Shown: positions 34,418-49,036, counted from the stretch's first letter. The stretch is 64,000 nt of DNA from Streptomyces akebiae (GCF_019599145.1 NZ_CP080647.1:8494001-8558000), one strand, 5' to 3'. Notes: a model not told the origin generated them from the sequence alone. Made by a program: numbers and translations.

Positions 34418-35620
34418 GTGGGCAAGCCGAAGGTCGTTCTGGGGGTCAGCGGTGGGATCGCCGCCTACAAGGCGTGCGAGCTGCTGCGCCGACTGACCGA
34501 GTCCGGTCATGACGTACGGGTCGTGCCGACCGACTCGGCGCTGCACTTCGTCGGCGCCGCCACCTGGTCCGCGCTCTCCGGCAACCCGGTCTCCACCGAG
34601 GTCTGGGAGAGCGTCCACGAGGTGCCGCACGTACGCATCGGGCAGGAGGCCGATCTGGTCGTGGTCGCCCCGGCGACCGCCGACATGCTGGCCAAGGCCG
34701 CCCATGGCCTCGCCGACGACCTCCTCACCAACACCCTTCTCACCGCTCGCTGTCCGGTCGTCTTCGCACCCGCGATGCACACCGAGATGTGGGAACACCC
34801 GGCCACCCAGGAGAACGTGGCGACGCTCCGCCGCCGGGGCGCCCTCGTCATCGACCCCGCCGTGGGCAGGCTCACCGGCGTCGACACCGGCAAGGGCCGG
34901 CTGCCGGACCCCGCGGAGATCTTCGAGGTGTGCCGCCGGGTGCTGGCGCGGGGCGTCACGGAGCCGGATCTCGTCGGCCGGCACGTCGTGGTGACCGCCG
35001 GCGGCACCCGAGAGCCCCTCGACCCCGTCCGCTTCCTCGGCAACCGTTCCTCCGGCAAGCAGGGGTACGCCCTCGCCCGTACGGCCGCGGCGCGTGGCGC
35101 CCGGGTCACGCTGATCGAGGGCAACACCGGACTCCCGGACCCCGCCGGCGTGGACGTCGTGCGGATCGGTACGGCGGTCCAGCTGCGCGAGGCGGTGCTC
35201 AAGGCGGCTCCGGACGCGGACGTCGTGGTGATGGCGGCCGCCGTGGCGGACTTCCGCCCCGAGACCTACGCCACCGGCAAGATCAAGAAGAGGGACGGCC
35301 AGGAACCCGAGCCCATCGTCCTGGTGCGTAATCCGGACATCCTCGCGGAGATCTCCGCAGACCGTTCGCGCCCCGGCCAGATGATCGTCGGCTTCGCGGC
35401 CGAGACCGACGACGTCCTCGCCAACGGCCGCGCCAAACTGGCCCGCAAGGGGTGCGATCTGCTGGTGGTGAACGAGGTGGGGGAGCGCAAGACGTTCGGC
35501 TCCGAGGAGAACGAGGCCGTGGTGCTGGGAGCCGACGGAAGCGAGACACCGGTGCCCTACGGCCCCAAGGAAGCCCTGGCCGAAACGGTGTGGGACCTGG
35601 TGGTGAGCAGACTCGGGTGA
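34418..35620 (+). CDS. coaBC: Bifunctional phosphopantothenoylcysteine decarboxylase / phosphopantothenate-cysteine ligase
   Basis: Two steps of coenzyme A synthesis in one 400-residue protein. The N-terminal FMN decarboxylase (CoaC, residues 1-185) has VLGVSGGIAAYKACELLRRL and the PAMHTEMWEHPATQEN active-site stretch. The C-terminal ligase (CoaB) has VVTAGGTREPLDPVRFLGNR and AAAVADFRPE. GTG 34418 is chosen because a GGGGAGG ribosome site lies five bases before it; the GTG at 34403 in the same frame lacks one. Confidence 0.96.
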   Translation: MGKPKVVLGVSGGIAAYKACELLRRLTESGHDVRVVPTDSALHFVGAATWSALSGNPVSTEVWESVHEVPHVRIGQEADLVVVAPATADMLAKAAHGLADDLLTNTLLTARCPVVFAPAMHTEMWEHPATQENVATLRRRGALVIDPAVGRLTGVDTGKGRLPDPAEIFEVCRRVLARGVTEPDLVGRHVVVTAGGTREPLDPVRFLGNRSSGKQGYALARTAAARGARVTLIEGNTGLPDPAGVDVVRIGTAVQLREAVLKAAPDADVVVMAAAVADFRPETYATGKIKKRDGQEPEPIVLVRNPDILAEISADRSRPGQMIVGFAAETDDVLANGRAKLARKGCDLLVVNEVGERKTFGSEENEAVVLGADGSETPVPYGPKEALAETVWDLVVSRLG

Positions 35621-35860
35621 CAGTGGTATTCGCGTCAGGCCTCACTCGAACCACGCACATTCGGGCGTGGCGACCCTGGCGGACAGCGACGGCCATTGGG
35701 CAGAATGCACGTGCCGCAGGTCACAGGGCTCCCGAGAGGCGAGACAGGTGGGCCGGTGGCCGAGCCCGACCGATAAACTGTTCTCGGACGACGCCGGGCG
35801 CAGCCCCCGAGCACGTCCGCCAATGATCAGCCAGCAGCCGCTGCAACCCCAGGGAGCGTT

Positions 35861-37084
<1,224 letters not shown>

Positions 37085-37114
37085 GACTCCTGGCTCACCA
37101 TCTCTCCGGCTCTC

Positions 37115-37156
37115 CGACGAGGCCCGGCACCCCTCGGGGGGTGCCGGGCCTCGTCG
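37115..37156 (+). terminator. Terminator after metK with 19-bp perfect stem
   Basis: Perfect arms 37115-37133 and 37138-37156 are closed by a TCGG loop. It lies 30 bases after the metK stop; no T-run follows. This is the strongest simple hairpin in the window. Confidence 0.85.
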
Positions 37157-37263
37157 CGCTCCTCGACCCGTGACCGCAGGGCCGTCGGGTGTGCCCGGAC
37201 GGTCCGCCCCTGCCATGCTCTCGGGCGGCGTCGGCTGTCAGTGGGGTTTGGGAGGATGGGGGT

Positions 37264-39456
37264 GTGAGCAGCGAGGATGGGACGAGGGGCGGGGGCGCGG
37301 CGGGGGACGGGGAGCCGGAGCAGCTGGCTCTTGTTCGCGAGGCTGTGCGGAAGGCCAAGGTGCCGCGGGCGAAGCCGCGGACCTGGCGGGGGGCGGCGCT
37401 GGCCAAGGAGCTGCCGGTCGCTCGGGTGCTCGTCGACAAGGGTGTGCTGCATCTCGACCGGTACTTCGACTACGCGGTGCCCGAGGAGTTGGACGCGGTC
37501 GCCCAGCCGGGGGTGCGGGTGCGGGTGCGGTTCGGTGCCGGGGGGCGGAACGTTCGTGAGGGACGGCGCGAGGGCGGCTCGCTGATCGACGGGTTCCTCG
37601 TCGAGCGGGTCGCCGAGTCGGACTACTCCGGGCCCCTGGCCGCGCTCGCGCAGGTCGTCTCCCCGGAACCGGTGCTGGGGCCCGAGCTGTTGGGGCTGGC
37701 GCGGGCCGTGGCGGACCGGTACGCGGGGAGCCTCGCCGATGTGCTGCAGTTGGCGGTTCCGCCCCGGCACGGCCGGGCGGAGGCGGCCCAGACGGGTGAG
37801 CCCGCGCCCCCGCCCGTCGCGCCCGAGCCGCGGTCGTGGCTGCGGTACGGGCGCGGGGAGGAGTTTCTGCGGGCGCTGGCCGCCGGGGGCACGCCTCGGG
37901 CCGTGTGGACCGCGTTGCCGGGGCCGGAGTGGGCCGAGGAGATCGCACGGGCCGTGCAGGCGACGCTGGCGTCGGGGCGCGGGGCGATCGTCGTCGTACC
38001 GGCCGGGCGGCCCGCCGCGCGGGTCGACGAGGCGCTCGGGCAGCTGCTGGGGGAGGGGCGGCATGCGCTGCTGACCGCCGACGCGGGGCAGGAGAAGCGG
38101 TACCGGGAGTGGCTGGCCGTGCGGCGGGGGGCCGTACGGGCCGTGGTGGGGACCCGGGCGGCCATGTTCGCGCCGGTCCGGGATCTCGGGTTGGTCGTCG
38201 TCTGGGACGACGGCGACGCGAGTCACAGTGACGACAACGCCCCCTTTCCCCATGTGCGTGAGGTGCTGGAGCTACGGGCCTCCCGGGACAAGTGCGGCTT
38301 CCTGCTGGGGGGTTGGACCTGCACGGTCGAGGCCGCCCAGCTCGTCGAGAGTGGCTGGGCCGCGCCGATCGTGGCCGGCCGGGAACAGGTACGGGCCGCC
38401 GCGCCGCTGGTGCGGACGGTGGGGGACGCGGACCTCGCGCGGGACGAGGCGGCGCGGGCGGCGCGGCTGCCGAGTCTCGCCTGGCAGGTCGCGCGAGACG
38501 GGTTGCGGGACGGGCCCGTGCTCGTGCAGGTGCCCCGGCGCGGGTACGTGCCGCGGATGGCCTGCGCGCGGTGCCGTGAACCCGCGCGGTGCCGGCACTG
38601 TGCGGGACCGCTGGAGGCGCGCGACGGCACCGGAGCGCTGCGGTGCGGATGGTGCGGGCGTGAGGAGGGCGGCTGGCACTGCCCCGAGTGCGGGGGCCAC
38701 CGGCTGCGGGCACAGGTCGTGGGGGCGCGGCGGACCGCCGAGGAACTGGGGAGGGCCTTTCCCGCCGTGCCCGTGCGGACCTCCGGCCGGGAGCAGGTGC
38801 TCGACACCGTGCCGGGCACGCCCGCGCTGGTCGTGAGTACGCCCGGGGCCGAACCGGTCGCGGAGGGCGGGTACGCGGCGGCCCTGTTGCTCGACGGCTG
38901 GGCCATGCTCGGGCGGCCCGACCTGCGGGCCGGGGAGGACGCGCTGCGGCGGTGGATCGGCGCCGCGGCGCTGGTGCGCAGCCAGGGGGCCGGCGGCACG
39001 GTCGTCGTGGTCGCCGAGCCGACCCTACGGCCCGTGCAGGCGCTCGTGCGGTGGGATCCCGTGGGGCACGCGGTGCGGGAACTCGCCGAACGGGCCGAGT
39101 TGGGCTTTCCCCCGGTGTCGCGGATGGCCGCCGTGTCGGGGCCGGCCGAGGCCGTGGTCGATTTCCTGGCCGCGGTCGAACTGCCGCCGGACGCCGAGGT
39201 GTTGGGGCCCGTGCCCGTGGCCGGGCCGACGGTCCCCGGTTCTGGTGCCGGTCCTGCGGCGGGTGGGGGAAGAACTCGGCGGCCCGCGGCGCCGGTGACG
39301 GCGGAGCAGTGGGAGCGTGCGCTGATCCGGGTGCCGCCGGGCAGTGGGGCGGCGCTGGCCGGTGCGCTGAAGAGGGCGCAGGCGGCGCGGATGGCACGCG
39401 GGGTGCCTGAAGGGGCTCGCGTGCGGATCCGGATGGATCCTTCGGACATCGGGTGA
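37264..39456 (+). CDS. priA: PriA-type primosomal protein without helicase motifs
   Basis: A 730-residue actinobacterial PriA. The N-terminal 3'BD domain (VARVLVDKGVLHLDRYFDYA) and the eight zinc-binding cysteines (CARC, CRHC, CGWC, CPEC; about residues 434-480) are kept. The ATPase core is not: where Walker A should be, the sequence reads ALPGPEWAEEI, and the DEEH box is replaced by WDDGDASH. Actinobacterial PriA is already known to lack helicase signatures, so it probably acts as a fork-binding scaffold. GTG 37264 is chosen because GGGAGG precedes it and it fits the family start. It is a separate unit between two hairpins. Confidence 0.9.
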   Translation: MSSEDGTRGGGAAGDGEPEQLALVREAVRKAKVPRAKPRTWRGAALAKELPVARVLVDKGVLHLDRYFDYAVPEELDAVAQPGVRVRVRFGAGGRNVREGRREGGSLIDGFLVERVAESDYSGPLAALAQVVSPEPVLGPELLGLARAVADRYAGSLADVLQLAVPPRHGRAEAAQTGEPAPPPVAPEPRSWLRYGRGEEFLRALAAGGTPRAVWTALPGPEWAEEIARAVQATLASGRGAIVVVPAGRPAARVDEALGQLLGEGRHALLTADAGQEKRYREWLAVRRGAVRAVVGTRAAMFAPVRDLGLVVVWDDGDASHSDDNAPFPHVREVLELRASRDKCGFLLGGWTCTVEAAQLVESGWAAPIVAGREQVRAAAPLVRTVGDADLARDEAARAARLPSLAWQVARDGLRDGPVLVQVPRRGYVPRMACARCREPARCRHCAGPLEARDGTGALRCGWCGREEGGWHCPECGGHRLRAQVVGARRTAEELGRAFPAVPVRTSGREQVLDTVPGTPALVVSTPGAEPVAEGGYAAALLLDGWAMLGRPDLRAGEDALRRWIGAAALVRSQGAGGTVVVVAEPTLRPVQALVRWDPVGHAVRELAERAELGFPPVSRMAAVSGPAEAVVDFLAAVELPPDAEVLGPVPVAGPTVPGSGAGPAAGGGRTRRPAAPVTAEQWERALIRVPPGSGAALAGALKRAQAARMARGVPEGARVRIRMDPSDIG

Positions 39457-39495
39457 GCGATGCGGGCCGGGCAGCTCGCAGCACTCGCAGCAGAG

Positions 39496-39528
39496 GTCTG
39501 CCTCCCGGTCGGGGACCGGGAGGCAGAC
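39496..39528. terminator. Bidirectional terminator between priA and the HTH gene
   Basis: Perfect 15-base arms (39496-39510 and 39514-39528) around GGG lie between convergent priA and the minus-strand gene ending at 39542. It can serve both. Confidence 0.8.
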
Positions 39529-39541
39529 GTGTTCGGGCGGT

Positions 39542-40427
<886 letters not shown>

Positions 40428-41360
40428 ATGAAGCTTGTCTTCGCCGGTACCCCAGAGGTCGCTGTTCCCGCGTTGGACGCGTTGATCGCGTCGGGGAGGC
40501 ATGAGGTGGCCGCGGTCGTGACGCGGCCGGACGCGCCGGCGGGGCGGGGGCGGCACCTGGTCGCGAGCCCGGTGGCGCAGCGGGCGGAGGAGGCCGGCAT
40601 CGAGGTGCTGAAGCCCCACCGGCCCCGGGACGAGGCGTTTCTCGAGCGGCTCCGGGAGATCGCGCCCGACTGCTGTCCCGTCGTCGCCTACGGGGCCCTG
40701 CTGCCCCGGGTCGCCCTCGACGTGCCCGTCCACGGCTGGGTCAACCTGCACTTCTCCCTGCTGCCCGCCTGGCGGGGCGCCGCTCCGGTGCAGCACTCGA
40801 TCATGGCCGGGGACGAGATCACGGGAGCGTCCACCTTCCTCATCGAGGAGGGGCTCGACTCCGGGCCGGTGTACGGGACGGTCACCGAGGAGATCCGGCC
40901 GACCGACACCAGCGGGGATCTGCTGACCCGGCTCGCCTTCGCCGGCTCCGGGCTGCTCGCCGCCACGATGGACGGGATCGAGGACGGGACCCTGAAGGCC
41001 GTGCCCCAGCCCGTCGACGGGATCACGCTCGCGCCGAAGATCACCGTGGAGGACGCCCGGATCGACTGGGCCACGCCCGCGCTGCGCGTCGACCGGGTCG
41101 TGCGCGGCTGCACGCCCGCGCCGGGCGCGTGGACGACGTTCCGTGGGGAGCGGCTGAAGCTCGTCCAGGTCGTGCCGGTGCCCGAGCGGACCGAACTGGC
41201 GCCGCGCGCGCTCGAAGCCGGCAAGAACCACGTGTACGTCGGGACCGGGTCGTACGCCGTGGAACTGCTCTGGGTCCAGGCACAGGGCAAGAAGCCGATG
41301 CGGGCCGCCGACTGGGCGCGCGGGGTGCGGATCGAGTCCGGCGAGTCGGTCGGAGACTGA
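40428..41360 (+). CDS. fmt: Methionyl-tRNA formyltransferase
   Basis: Formylates initiator Met-tRNA; 310 residues. It starts [19 protein letters not shown]. The formyl-tetrahydrofolate site is [15 protein letters not shown], with the catalytic Asn-His-Asp triad region around NLHFSLLP and LDSGPVYG. The C-terminal OB domain (last 100 residues) begins at [20 protein letters not shown] 40428 fits the family; no peptide deformylase gene is adjacent. rsmB follows after 121 bases. Confidence 0.97.
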   Translation: MKLVFAGTPEVAVPALDALIASGRHEVAAVVTRPDAPAGRGRHLVASPVAQRAEEAGIEVLKPHRPRDEAFLERLREIAPDCCPVVAYGALLPRVALDVPVHGWVNLHFSLLPAWRGAAPVQHSIMAGDEITGASTFLIEEGLDSGPVYGTVTEEIRPTDTSGDLLTRLAFAGSGLLAATMDGIEDGTLKAVPQPVDGITLAPKITVEDARIDWATPALRVDRVVRGCTPAPGAWTTFRGERLKLVQVVPVPERTELAPRALEAGKNHVYVGTGSYAVELLWVQAQGKKPMRAADWARGVRIESGESVGD

Positions 41361-41481
41361 ACCATCCCGTTCCGATCCCCTCGCCACCTGCCCGTAGGTC
41401 CACACGGCCGACGCAGGGTGGTCCGCGCCCGCGGCGTACCCTGGCCGTGGTATCTCATCCCGTATCCGGAGCACCTTTTTC

Positions 41482-42909
41482 GTGAGTGAGCAGTCCCGTC
41501 CGCGTAAGCCGGGCAAACCGTACCGCCGTCCCCAGAAGGACCCCGTCCGTATGCTCGCCTTCGAGGCGCTCCGGGCCGTGGACGAACGGGACGCGTACGC
41601 GAACCTCGTTCTGCCGCCGCTGCTGCGCCGGGCGCGGGAGAAGGAGGGGCCCGACAAGTTCGACGGGCGGGACGCGGCGCTGGCGACCGAGCTGGTGTAC
41701 GGGACGCTGCGGCGGCAGGGGACGTACGACGCGGTCATCGCGGAGTGCGTGGACCGGCCGTTGCGCGAGGTCGACCCGCCGGTGCTCGATGTGCTGAGCC
41801 TCGGTGTGCACCAGTTGCTGGGCACGCGGATCCCGACGCACGCCGCCGTGTCCGCCTCCGTCGACCTCGCGCGCGTCGTGCTCGGCGACGGGCGGGCCAA
41901 GTTCGTGAACGCCGTGCTGCGCAAGGTCGCGCGGCACGACCTCGACGGCTGGCTGGAGCGGGTCGCGCCGCCCTACGAGGACGACCCGGAGGACCATCTC
42001 GCGGTCGTGCACTCGCATCCCCGCTGGGTCGTCTCCGCACTGTGGGACTCCCTCGGTGGCGGGCGCGCCGGGATCGAGGATCTGTTGGAGGCCGACAACG
42101 AGCGGCCCGAGGTCACCCTGGTCGCCCGGCCCGGACGATCCACCGCCGAGGAACTCCTTCGGGAGGAGGCCGCGGTGGCGGGGCGCTGGTCGCCGTACGC
42201 CGTGCGGCTCTCCGAGGGCGGGGAGCCGGGTGCCGTGGACGCCGTACGGGAAGGACGCGCGGGGGTGCAGGACGAGGGCAGCCAGCTGGTGGCCCTCGCC
42301 CTCGCCCACGCCCTGCTGGAGGGTCCCGACAAGGCGTGGCTCGACGGGTGCGCCGGGCCCGGCGGCAAGGCCGCCCTGCTCGCCGCCCTCGCCGCCGAGC
42401 GCGGGGCCGTGCTGCTCGCCTCCGAGAAGCAGCCGCACCGGGCCGGGCTCGTCGCCAAGGCGCTCGACGGCAATCCGGGGCCCTACCAGGTCATCACTGC
42501 CGACGGGACCCGCCCGCCCTGGCGGCCGGGGACGTTCGACCGGGTGCTGATGGACGTGCCCTGTACGGGGCTGGGTGCCCTGCGGCGGCGCCCCGAGGCC
42601 CGCTGGCGGCGGCGGCCCGAGGACCTGGACGGGTTCGGCCCGCTCCAGCGGGCCCTGCTGCGGACCGCGCTGGAGTCCGTGCGGGTCGGGGGAGTCGTCG
42701 GCTACGCCACCTGCTCGCCCCATCTCGCCGAGACCCGCGCGGTCGTCGACGACGTGCTGAAGCAGTACGGCGGCGCGGCCGAGCTGATCGACGCGCGGCC
42801 CCTGCTGGAGGGCGTACCGGCGCTGGGCGAGGGGCCCGACGTCCAGCTGTGGCCGCATCTGCACGGGACGGACGCCATGTATCTGGCCCTCATCCGCCGG
42901 GTCGCCTGA
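41482..42909 (+). CDS. rsmB: 16S rRNA (cytosine-967-C5)-methyltransferase RsmB
   Basis: A 475-residue rRNA methyltransferase. The N-terminal NusB-like RNA-binding domain spans about residues 15-150 (AFEALRAVDERDAYANLVL). The catalytic domain has the AdoMet loop CAGPGGKAALLAALA. The two functional cysteines lie in DVPCTGLGALRRRPEARWR and YATCSPHLAETR. The first 20 residues are basic. The fmt-rsmB pair is common. The MMPL gene is convergent 12 bases downstream. Confidence 0.95.
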   Translation: MSEQSRPRKPGKPYRRPQKDPVRMLAFEALRAVDERDAYANLVLPPLLRRAREKEGPDKFDGRDAALATELVYGTLRRQGTYDAVIAECVDRPLREVDPPVLDVLSLGVHQLLGTRIPTHAAVSASVDLARVVLGDGRAKFVNAVLRKVARHDLDGWLERVAPPYEDDPEDHLAVVHSHPRWVVSALWDSLGGGRAGIEDLLEADNERPEVTLVARPGRSTAEELLREEAAVAGRWSPYAVRLSEGGEPGAVDAVREGRAGVQDEGSQLVALALAHALLEGPDKAWLDGCAGPGGKAALLAALAAERGAVLLASEKQPHRAGLVAKALDGNPGPYQVITADGTRPPWRPGTFDRVLMDVPCTGLGALRRRPEARWRRRPEDLDGFGPLQRALLRTALESVRVGGVVGYATCSPHLAETRAVVDDVLKQYGGAAELIDARPLLEGVPALGEGPDVQLWPHLHGTDAMYLALIRRVA

Positions 42910-42921
42910 CGCTCCACCCCG

Positions 42922-45075
42922 TCAGCCGTCCGGCCCCGCGGCGCGGCCCGCCGGTTGCCTCGGTGGCGGCGGCGGTGTGCCGCCGTCCTCCCGGGCCAGT
43001 CGGTGGGGCCACCACACCTTCGGGCCGATGTCCAGGAACAGGGCCGTGACCAGCACGGAGCGGACGACGAAGGTGTCCAGGAGCACGCCCAGGGCGACCG
43101 CGAAGCCGATCTCGGCGAAGGCGACCATGGGGAGCGTGGCGAGGGCGGCGAAGGTGCCGGCGAGGACCAGGCCGGCTGAGGTGATCACCGCGCCGGTCGT
43201 CGCGAGACCCGTCACCACGGCCTTACGGGTGCCCTGGTGGGTGGCCTCCTCGCGGATGCGGGTGGTCAGGAAGATGTTGTAGTCGATGCCCAGGGCGACC
43301 AGGAACACGAAGACGAACAGCGGGAAGTCGGTCGACTCGCCCGCGTAGTCGAAGAGGTGTCTGAACGCGAGCGCGCTGATGCCCAGCGCGGCGGCGAAGG
43401 ACAGGATCACCGTCCCGATCAGCAGGAGCGGGGCGATCAGGGCGCGGAGCAGGGCACAGAGGATCAGCAGGACCACGAGCAGCACCAGCGGGATGATCAG
43501 GATGTTGTCATGGGTGGTCGCCTCGTCCATGTCCAGCAGGGCCGCCGTACCGCCGCCCACCTGGGCGTCGGCGTCCGGCACCGCGTGCACGGCGTCCCGG
43601 ACCCGCTCCACGGTCTGCTTCGCCGCCTCGCTGTCGGCCGGGTCGGACATGGTCGCCTCGAAGAGGACCCGGCCCTCGTGGGCGGGTTTCGTGCCGGGCG
43701 GCAGGCCGAGCGAGTCCGGCACGACCCCTTCCGTGTCGGCGACGACCCGACCCACCTCCCGGGCCTGCTCCTGGTTGCTGATGATCACGAGGGGATCACC
43801 GCTGCCCGCCGGGAAGTAGCGTGCGGAGACCTCCTGGCCGACGATCGAGTCCGGTTTGCCGGTGAAGGCGTCGGCGTTGCTGATGCCCTCCGCGCGCAGT
43901 TGGATCAGGCCGAGCGAGCACAGCGCGAGGGCGGCCGCCGTCGCCACCCAGACCGTGCGGGGGCGGCGGGAGAAACGGTTGCCCATCCGGGCCCACACAC
44001 CACGCTCGGTCGGGTCGGCGCTGCCGAGGTGCGGGATCACCGGCCAGAAGATCCAGCGGCCGAAGATCACCAGCAGGGCGGGGAACAGCGTCATCATCGC
44101 GACCAGCGCGATCGCGACACCGATGGCCGCCACCGGGCCCAGGCCGCTCGTGGAGTTCATCTCGGCGGCCAGCAGCACCAGCATGCTCAGCACGACCGTC
44201 GCGCCGGACGCCAGCACGGCCGGGCCCGCCCGGTGCAGGGCGAGGGCCATCGCCTCATGGCGGTCCTCGTGACGGCGCAGCTCCTCGCGGTAGCGGGCCA
44301 CGAGCAGCAGGGCGTAGTCGGTGCCCGCGCCGAACACGAGGACGGTGAGGATGCCCGCGCTCTGGCCGTTCACGGTCAAGCCGCCGTGTTCGGCGAGCAG
44401 ATAGATCAGGGCCTGGGCCGTGAACAGGGCGGCGATGACCGCGAGGAGCGGCACCAGGATGAGGGTCGGACTGCGGTAGGTGAGCAGGAGCATCACGATC
44501 ACGACGGCCATCGCCGACAGCAGCAGCGTGGAGTCGATGCCCTCGAACGCCTCGGAGAAGTCGGCTGACGTACCGCCCGGACCCGTGATGTGCACGGCGA
44601 GCCCGTCGCCGCCCTCACCCACGTCATCCCGGATCGAGTCCACTGCGGGTGCGATCCGCTCCCAGCCCTTCTCGTCCATCGTGATCGGCACGTAGACCTG
44701 GGCGGCCCTCGGGTCGACGGCGCGGTCGTAGACGGGGCCACGGGTCTGCTCACCGATGATCTTGTGGTCGGTCAGCTGTTTGAGCTCCCGTACGTCCGCC
44801 TCGATCGTCGCCCGGTCCTCGGCGGTCAGACCGCTCTCCCGGGCGTAGACGACCACGGCCGGGATCTGCTCGGGCCGGAAGCCCTCGGAGATCTCCAGGA
44901 CCTGGGTGGATTCCGCCGAGCCCGGCAGCCACGAGGCGGCGTCGTTGTCCTGTGCGTCGGTGAGCTTCGTGGCGAACGGCGCCACCACGAACAGCACCAC
45001 CAGCCACAGACCCAGCACGACCCACTTGGCGCGCCGCCCGCAGACGAGATGCCCGATGCCCCGCTTGCCTGTCAT
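42922..45075 (-). CDS. MMPL-family RND transporter
   Basis: A 717-residue integral membrane protein of the YdfJ/MmpL group, expected to export lipids or hydrophobic compounds using proton force. It has a single N-terminal membrane helix ([17 protein letters not shown]), a large outer domain, then five to six helices including [20 protein letters not shown] (the conserved Gly-x-x-x-Asp-Tyr motif). The second half repeats this plan, with [23 protein letters not shown] 45075 is chosen because GGAGG precedes it; the frame is open 41 codons further. No regulator or lipid synthase is adjacent. Confidence 0.92.
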   Translation of the reverse strand: MTGKRGIGHLVCGRRAKWVVLGLWLVVLFVVAPFATKLTDAQDNDAASWLPGSAESTQVLEISEGFRPEQIPAVVVYARESGLTAEDRATIEADVRELKQLTDHKIIGEQTRGPVYDRAVDPRAAQVYVPITMDEKGWERIAPAVDSIRDDVGEGGDGLAVHITGPGGTSADFSEAFEGIDSTLLLSAMAVVIVMLLLTYRSPTLILVPLLAVIAALFTAQALIYLLAEHGGLTVNGQSAGILTVLVFGAGTDYALLLVARYREELRRHEDRHEAMALALHRAGPAVLASGATVVLSMLVLLAAEMNSTSGLGPVAAIGVAIALVAMMTLFPALLVIFGRWIFWPVIPHLGSADPTERGVWARMGNRFSRRPRTVWVATAAALALCSLGLIQLRAEGISNADAFTGKPDSIVGQEVSARYFPAGSGDPLVIISNQEQAREVGRVVADTEGVVPDSLGLPPGTKPAHEGRVLFEATMSDPADSEAAKQTVERVRDAVHAVPDADAQVGGGTAALLDMDEATTHDNILIIPLVLLVVLLILCALLRALIAPLLLIGTVILSFAAALGISALAFRHLFDYAGESTDFPLFVFVFLVALGIDYNIFLTTRIREEATHQGTRKAVVTGLATTGAVITSAGLVLAGTFAALATLPMVAFAEIGFAVALGVLLDTFVVRSVLVTALFLDIGPKVWWPHRLAREDGGTPPPPPRQPAGRAAGPDG

Positions 45076-45100
45076 GCCCACCTCCAGAGCCGCATCCCGA

Positions 45101-45130
45101 GAGGGGCGCGGGGAACTGTGCGAGCGACCA
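45101..45130. repeat. Streptomyces interspersed intergenic repeat, inverted copy
   Basis: GAGGGGCGCGGGGAACTGTG then CGAGCGACCA is the reverse complement of the GTCGCGCAGTTCCCCGCGCC core with one or two changes. It lies between the divergent MMPL gene and rpe. Confidence 0.6.
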
Positions 45131-45212
45131 CCGAGGGTCCGCGGCCGAGATACCACCGTTCCCACGCGGTACCGATGCCCGCAACCCCTGGAGGGCATGG
45201 CAGTCTTGGCCC

Positions 45213-45899
45213 ATGGCCGCGCAGATCAACCCCAGCATCCTGTCCGCCGACTTCGCCCGTCTCGCCGACGAGGCGAAGGCGGTCGAGGGAGCCGACTGGC
45301 TCCATGTAGACGTGATGGACAACCATTTCGTCCCGAACCTCACGCTCGGTGTGCCGGTCGTAGAGTCCCTGGCCCGTGCGACGGAGACGCCGCTGGACTG
45401 CCATCTGATGATCGAGGCCCCCGATCGGTGGGCGCCTCAGTACGTGGAAGCGGGTGCCGGGTCCGTCACCTTCCATGCGGAGGCGGCTGCCGCACCGGTG
45501 CGGCTCGCCCGTGAGATCCGGGCCAAGGGTGCCAGGGCCTCCATGGCGCTCAGGCCCGCGACGCCGATCGAGCCGTTCGAGGACCTGCTGCCCGAGCTCG
45601 ACATGGTGCTGATCATGACGGTCGAACCGGGCTTCGGGGGCCAGGCCTTTCTCGACATCATGCTCCCGAAGATCCGCCGGACCCGCGAGTTGATCAGCAA
45701 GCACGGCCTCGACCTGTGGCTCCAGGTCGACGGCGGCGTCGCCGAGTCCACCATCGAGCGCTGCGCCGAGGCGGGCGCGGACGTCTTCGTCGCCGGTTCC
45801 GCGGTGTACGGGGCGGAGGATCCGGCCGAGGCGGTGCGGGCGCTGCGGGCGCGGGCGGAGGCCGTGACGGCGACCGCCGGCTGGGCCTGCGGCCACTGA
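45213..45899 (+). CDS. rpe: Ribulose-phosphate 3-epimerase
   Basis: Interconverts ribulose-5-phosphate and xylulose-5-phosphate in the pentose phosphate pathway; 228 residues, TIM barrel. Signatures are [15 protein letters not shown] (start), [16 protein letters not shown] (metal ligands), [16 protein letters not shown] and [14 protein letters not shown]. It is divergent from the MMPL gene and followed by a SorC-type sugar-responsive regulator, which fits a link to pentose metabolism. Confidence 0.97.
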   Translation: MAAQINPSILSADFARLADEAKAVEGADWLHVDVMDNHFVPNLTLGVPVVESLARATETPLDCHLMIEAPDRWAPQYVEAGAGSVTFHAEAAAAPVRLAREIRAKGARASMALRPATPIEPFEDLLPELDMVLIMTVEPGFGGQAFLDIMLPKIRRTRELISKHGLDLWLQVDGGVAESTIERCAEAGADVFVAGSAVYGAEDPAEAVRALRARAEAVTATAGWACGH

Positions 45900-46060
45900 A
45901 TCACGGCGGTACGGCCGTGCGAACGCCGAGGCGGGCGGGGCACGTCGTGCGTCCAGAGGGCCAAGGAAACGTGAACGGCTTTCCTTCGGGCTGATCGAAA
46001 ACGCCGGATCTGCAAGGATGAACGGCGTATCCATGTGTGAAGAGCAGTGAGGAGATGGCC

Positions 46061-47080
46061 GTGTCGGGTATGTCGGCGGGCCGATCAGCTATGCGGATGG
46101 GACCCGCTGAGCTGGTACAGGCGGCGGCCATGGCTCGCCGCTTCTACCTCGAGGGCAAGTCCAAGATCCAGATCGCCGAGGAGTTCGGCGTGAGCCGCTT
46201 CAAGGTGGCCCGGGTCCTGGAGACCGCCCTCGAGCGGGATCTCGTACGTATCGAGATCCGCGTCCCCGCGGAACTGGACGCGGAGCGCTCCGACGCGTTG
46301 CGCGCCCGGTACGGCCTGCGGCACGCCGTGGTCGTGGAGTCCCCGGCCGACGCCGAGGAGTCGCCCGATCCGGAGAATCTCGGCGAGGTCGCCGCGGACC
46401 TGCTCGGCGAACTGGTCAACGAGGGCGATGTGCTCGGCCTCGCCTGGGGCCGCTCCACCATCCACATGGCGGCCGCTCTCGACCGGCTGCCGCCCTGCAC
46501 GGTGGTGCAGCTGACCGGGGTGTACGACGCCGGGACCGCGGAGCGCGGCTCGGTCGAGGCGGTACGGCGGGCCGCGCAGGTGTCGGGCGGCGACGCCCAC
46601 CCCATCTACGCGCCGATGCTGCTGCCGGACGCGGCCACGGCTGCCGCGCTGCGCCACCAGACCGGGATCGCGCGGGCCTTCGAGTACTTCGACAAGGTCA
46701 CCGTCGCCTGTGTCTCCATCGGCTCCTGGGAGGCCGGCATCTCCACGGTGCACGACATGCTCAGCGACGAGGAGCGGGGCCACTACGCCTCCCTCGGGGT
46801 CGCCGCCGAGATGTCGGCGCACCTCTTCGACGCCGACGGCCGCCGGGTCGGGCGCGACCTCGGCGAGCGGTGCATCACGGTCAAGGCCGACCAGCTCCGC
46901 CGGATCCCCGAGGTCGTCGCGATCGCGGGCGGGCAGCGCAAGGCGGCCGCGATCGACGCAGTCCTGCGCTCCGGGCTGGTGACCAGCCTCGTCACGGACA
47001 CCTCGGCGGCGGACTACCTGCTGACGGCCGGGCAGACGCCGCGTCCGGCACTCAACCGGGCGGACCCTGACGGACCGTAG
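46061..47080 (+). CDS. SorC/DeoR-type sugar-binding transcriptional regulator
   Basis: A regulator of about 339 residues. The N-terminal HTH (ARRFYLEGKSKIQIAEEF then GVSRFKVARVLE) is typical of the SorC family. The C-terminal two-thirds form the NagB-like effector domain, with GLAWGRSTIHMAAALD and the C-terminal DTSAADYLL signature. The family senses phosphorylated sugars or nucleosides. GTG 46061 has GGAG six bases upstream; in-frame GTG 46037, ATG 46055 and ATG 46070 are alternatives. It sits between rpe and guaB1, so pentose phosphate or nucleoside control is plausible. Confidence 0.9.
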   Translation: MSGMSAGRSAMRMGPAELVQAAAMARRFYLEGKSKIQIAEEFGVSRFKVARVLETALERDLVRIEIRVPAELDAERSDALRARYGLRHAVVVESPADAEESPDPENLGEVAADLLGELVNEGDVLGLAWGRSTIHMAAALDRLPPCTVVQLTGVYDAGTAERGSVEAVRRAAQVSGGDAHPIYAPMLLPDAATAAALRHQTGIARAFEYFDKVTVACVSIGSWEAGISTVHDMLSDEERGHYASLGVAAEMSAHLFDADGRRVGRDLGERCITVKADQLRRIPEVVAIAGGQRKAAAIDAVLRSGLVTSLVTDTSAADYLLTAGQTPRPALNRADPDGP

Positions 47081-48955
<1,875 letters not shown>

Positions 48956-48990
48956 GAGCGCCTGAGAGCTCGGGGGGACCTGTGAGTTGG

Positions 48991-49036
48991 CGGGTGCGGG
49001 TTCGTCGTGGCTTGTCGCGCAGTTCCCCGCGCCCCT
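48991..49036. repeat. Streptomyces interspersed intergenic repeat
   Basis: CGGGTGCGGGTTCGTCGTGG followed by CTTGTCGCGCAGTTCCCCGC and GCCCCT. This is the fullest of the four copies in the window and matches a motif very common between Streptomyces genes. Confidence 0.75.

Noticed and set aside
35621..35860. Possible SAM riboswitch before metK
   Set aside because: I could not match any SAM-I, SAM-II or SAM-IV core; only a -10-like box was seen.
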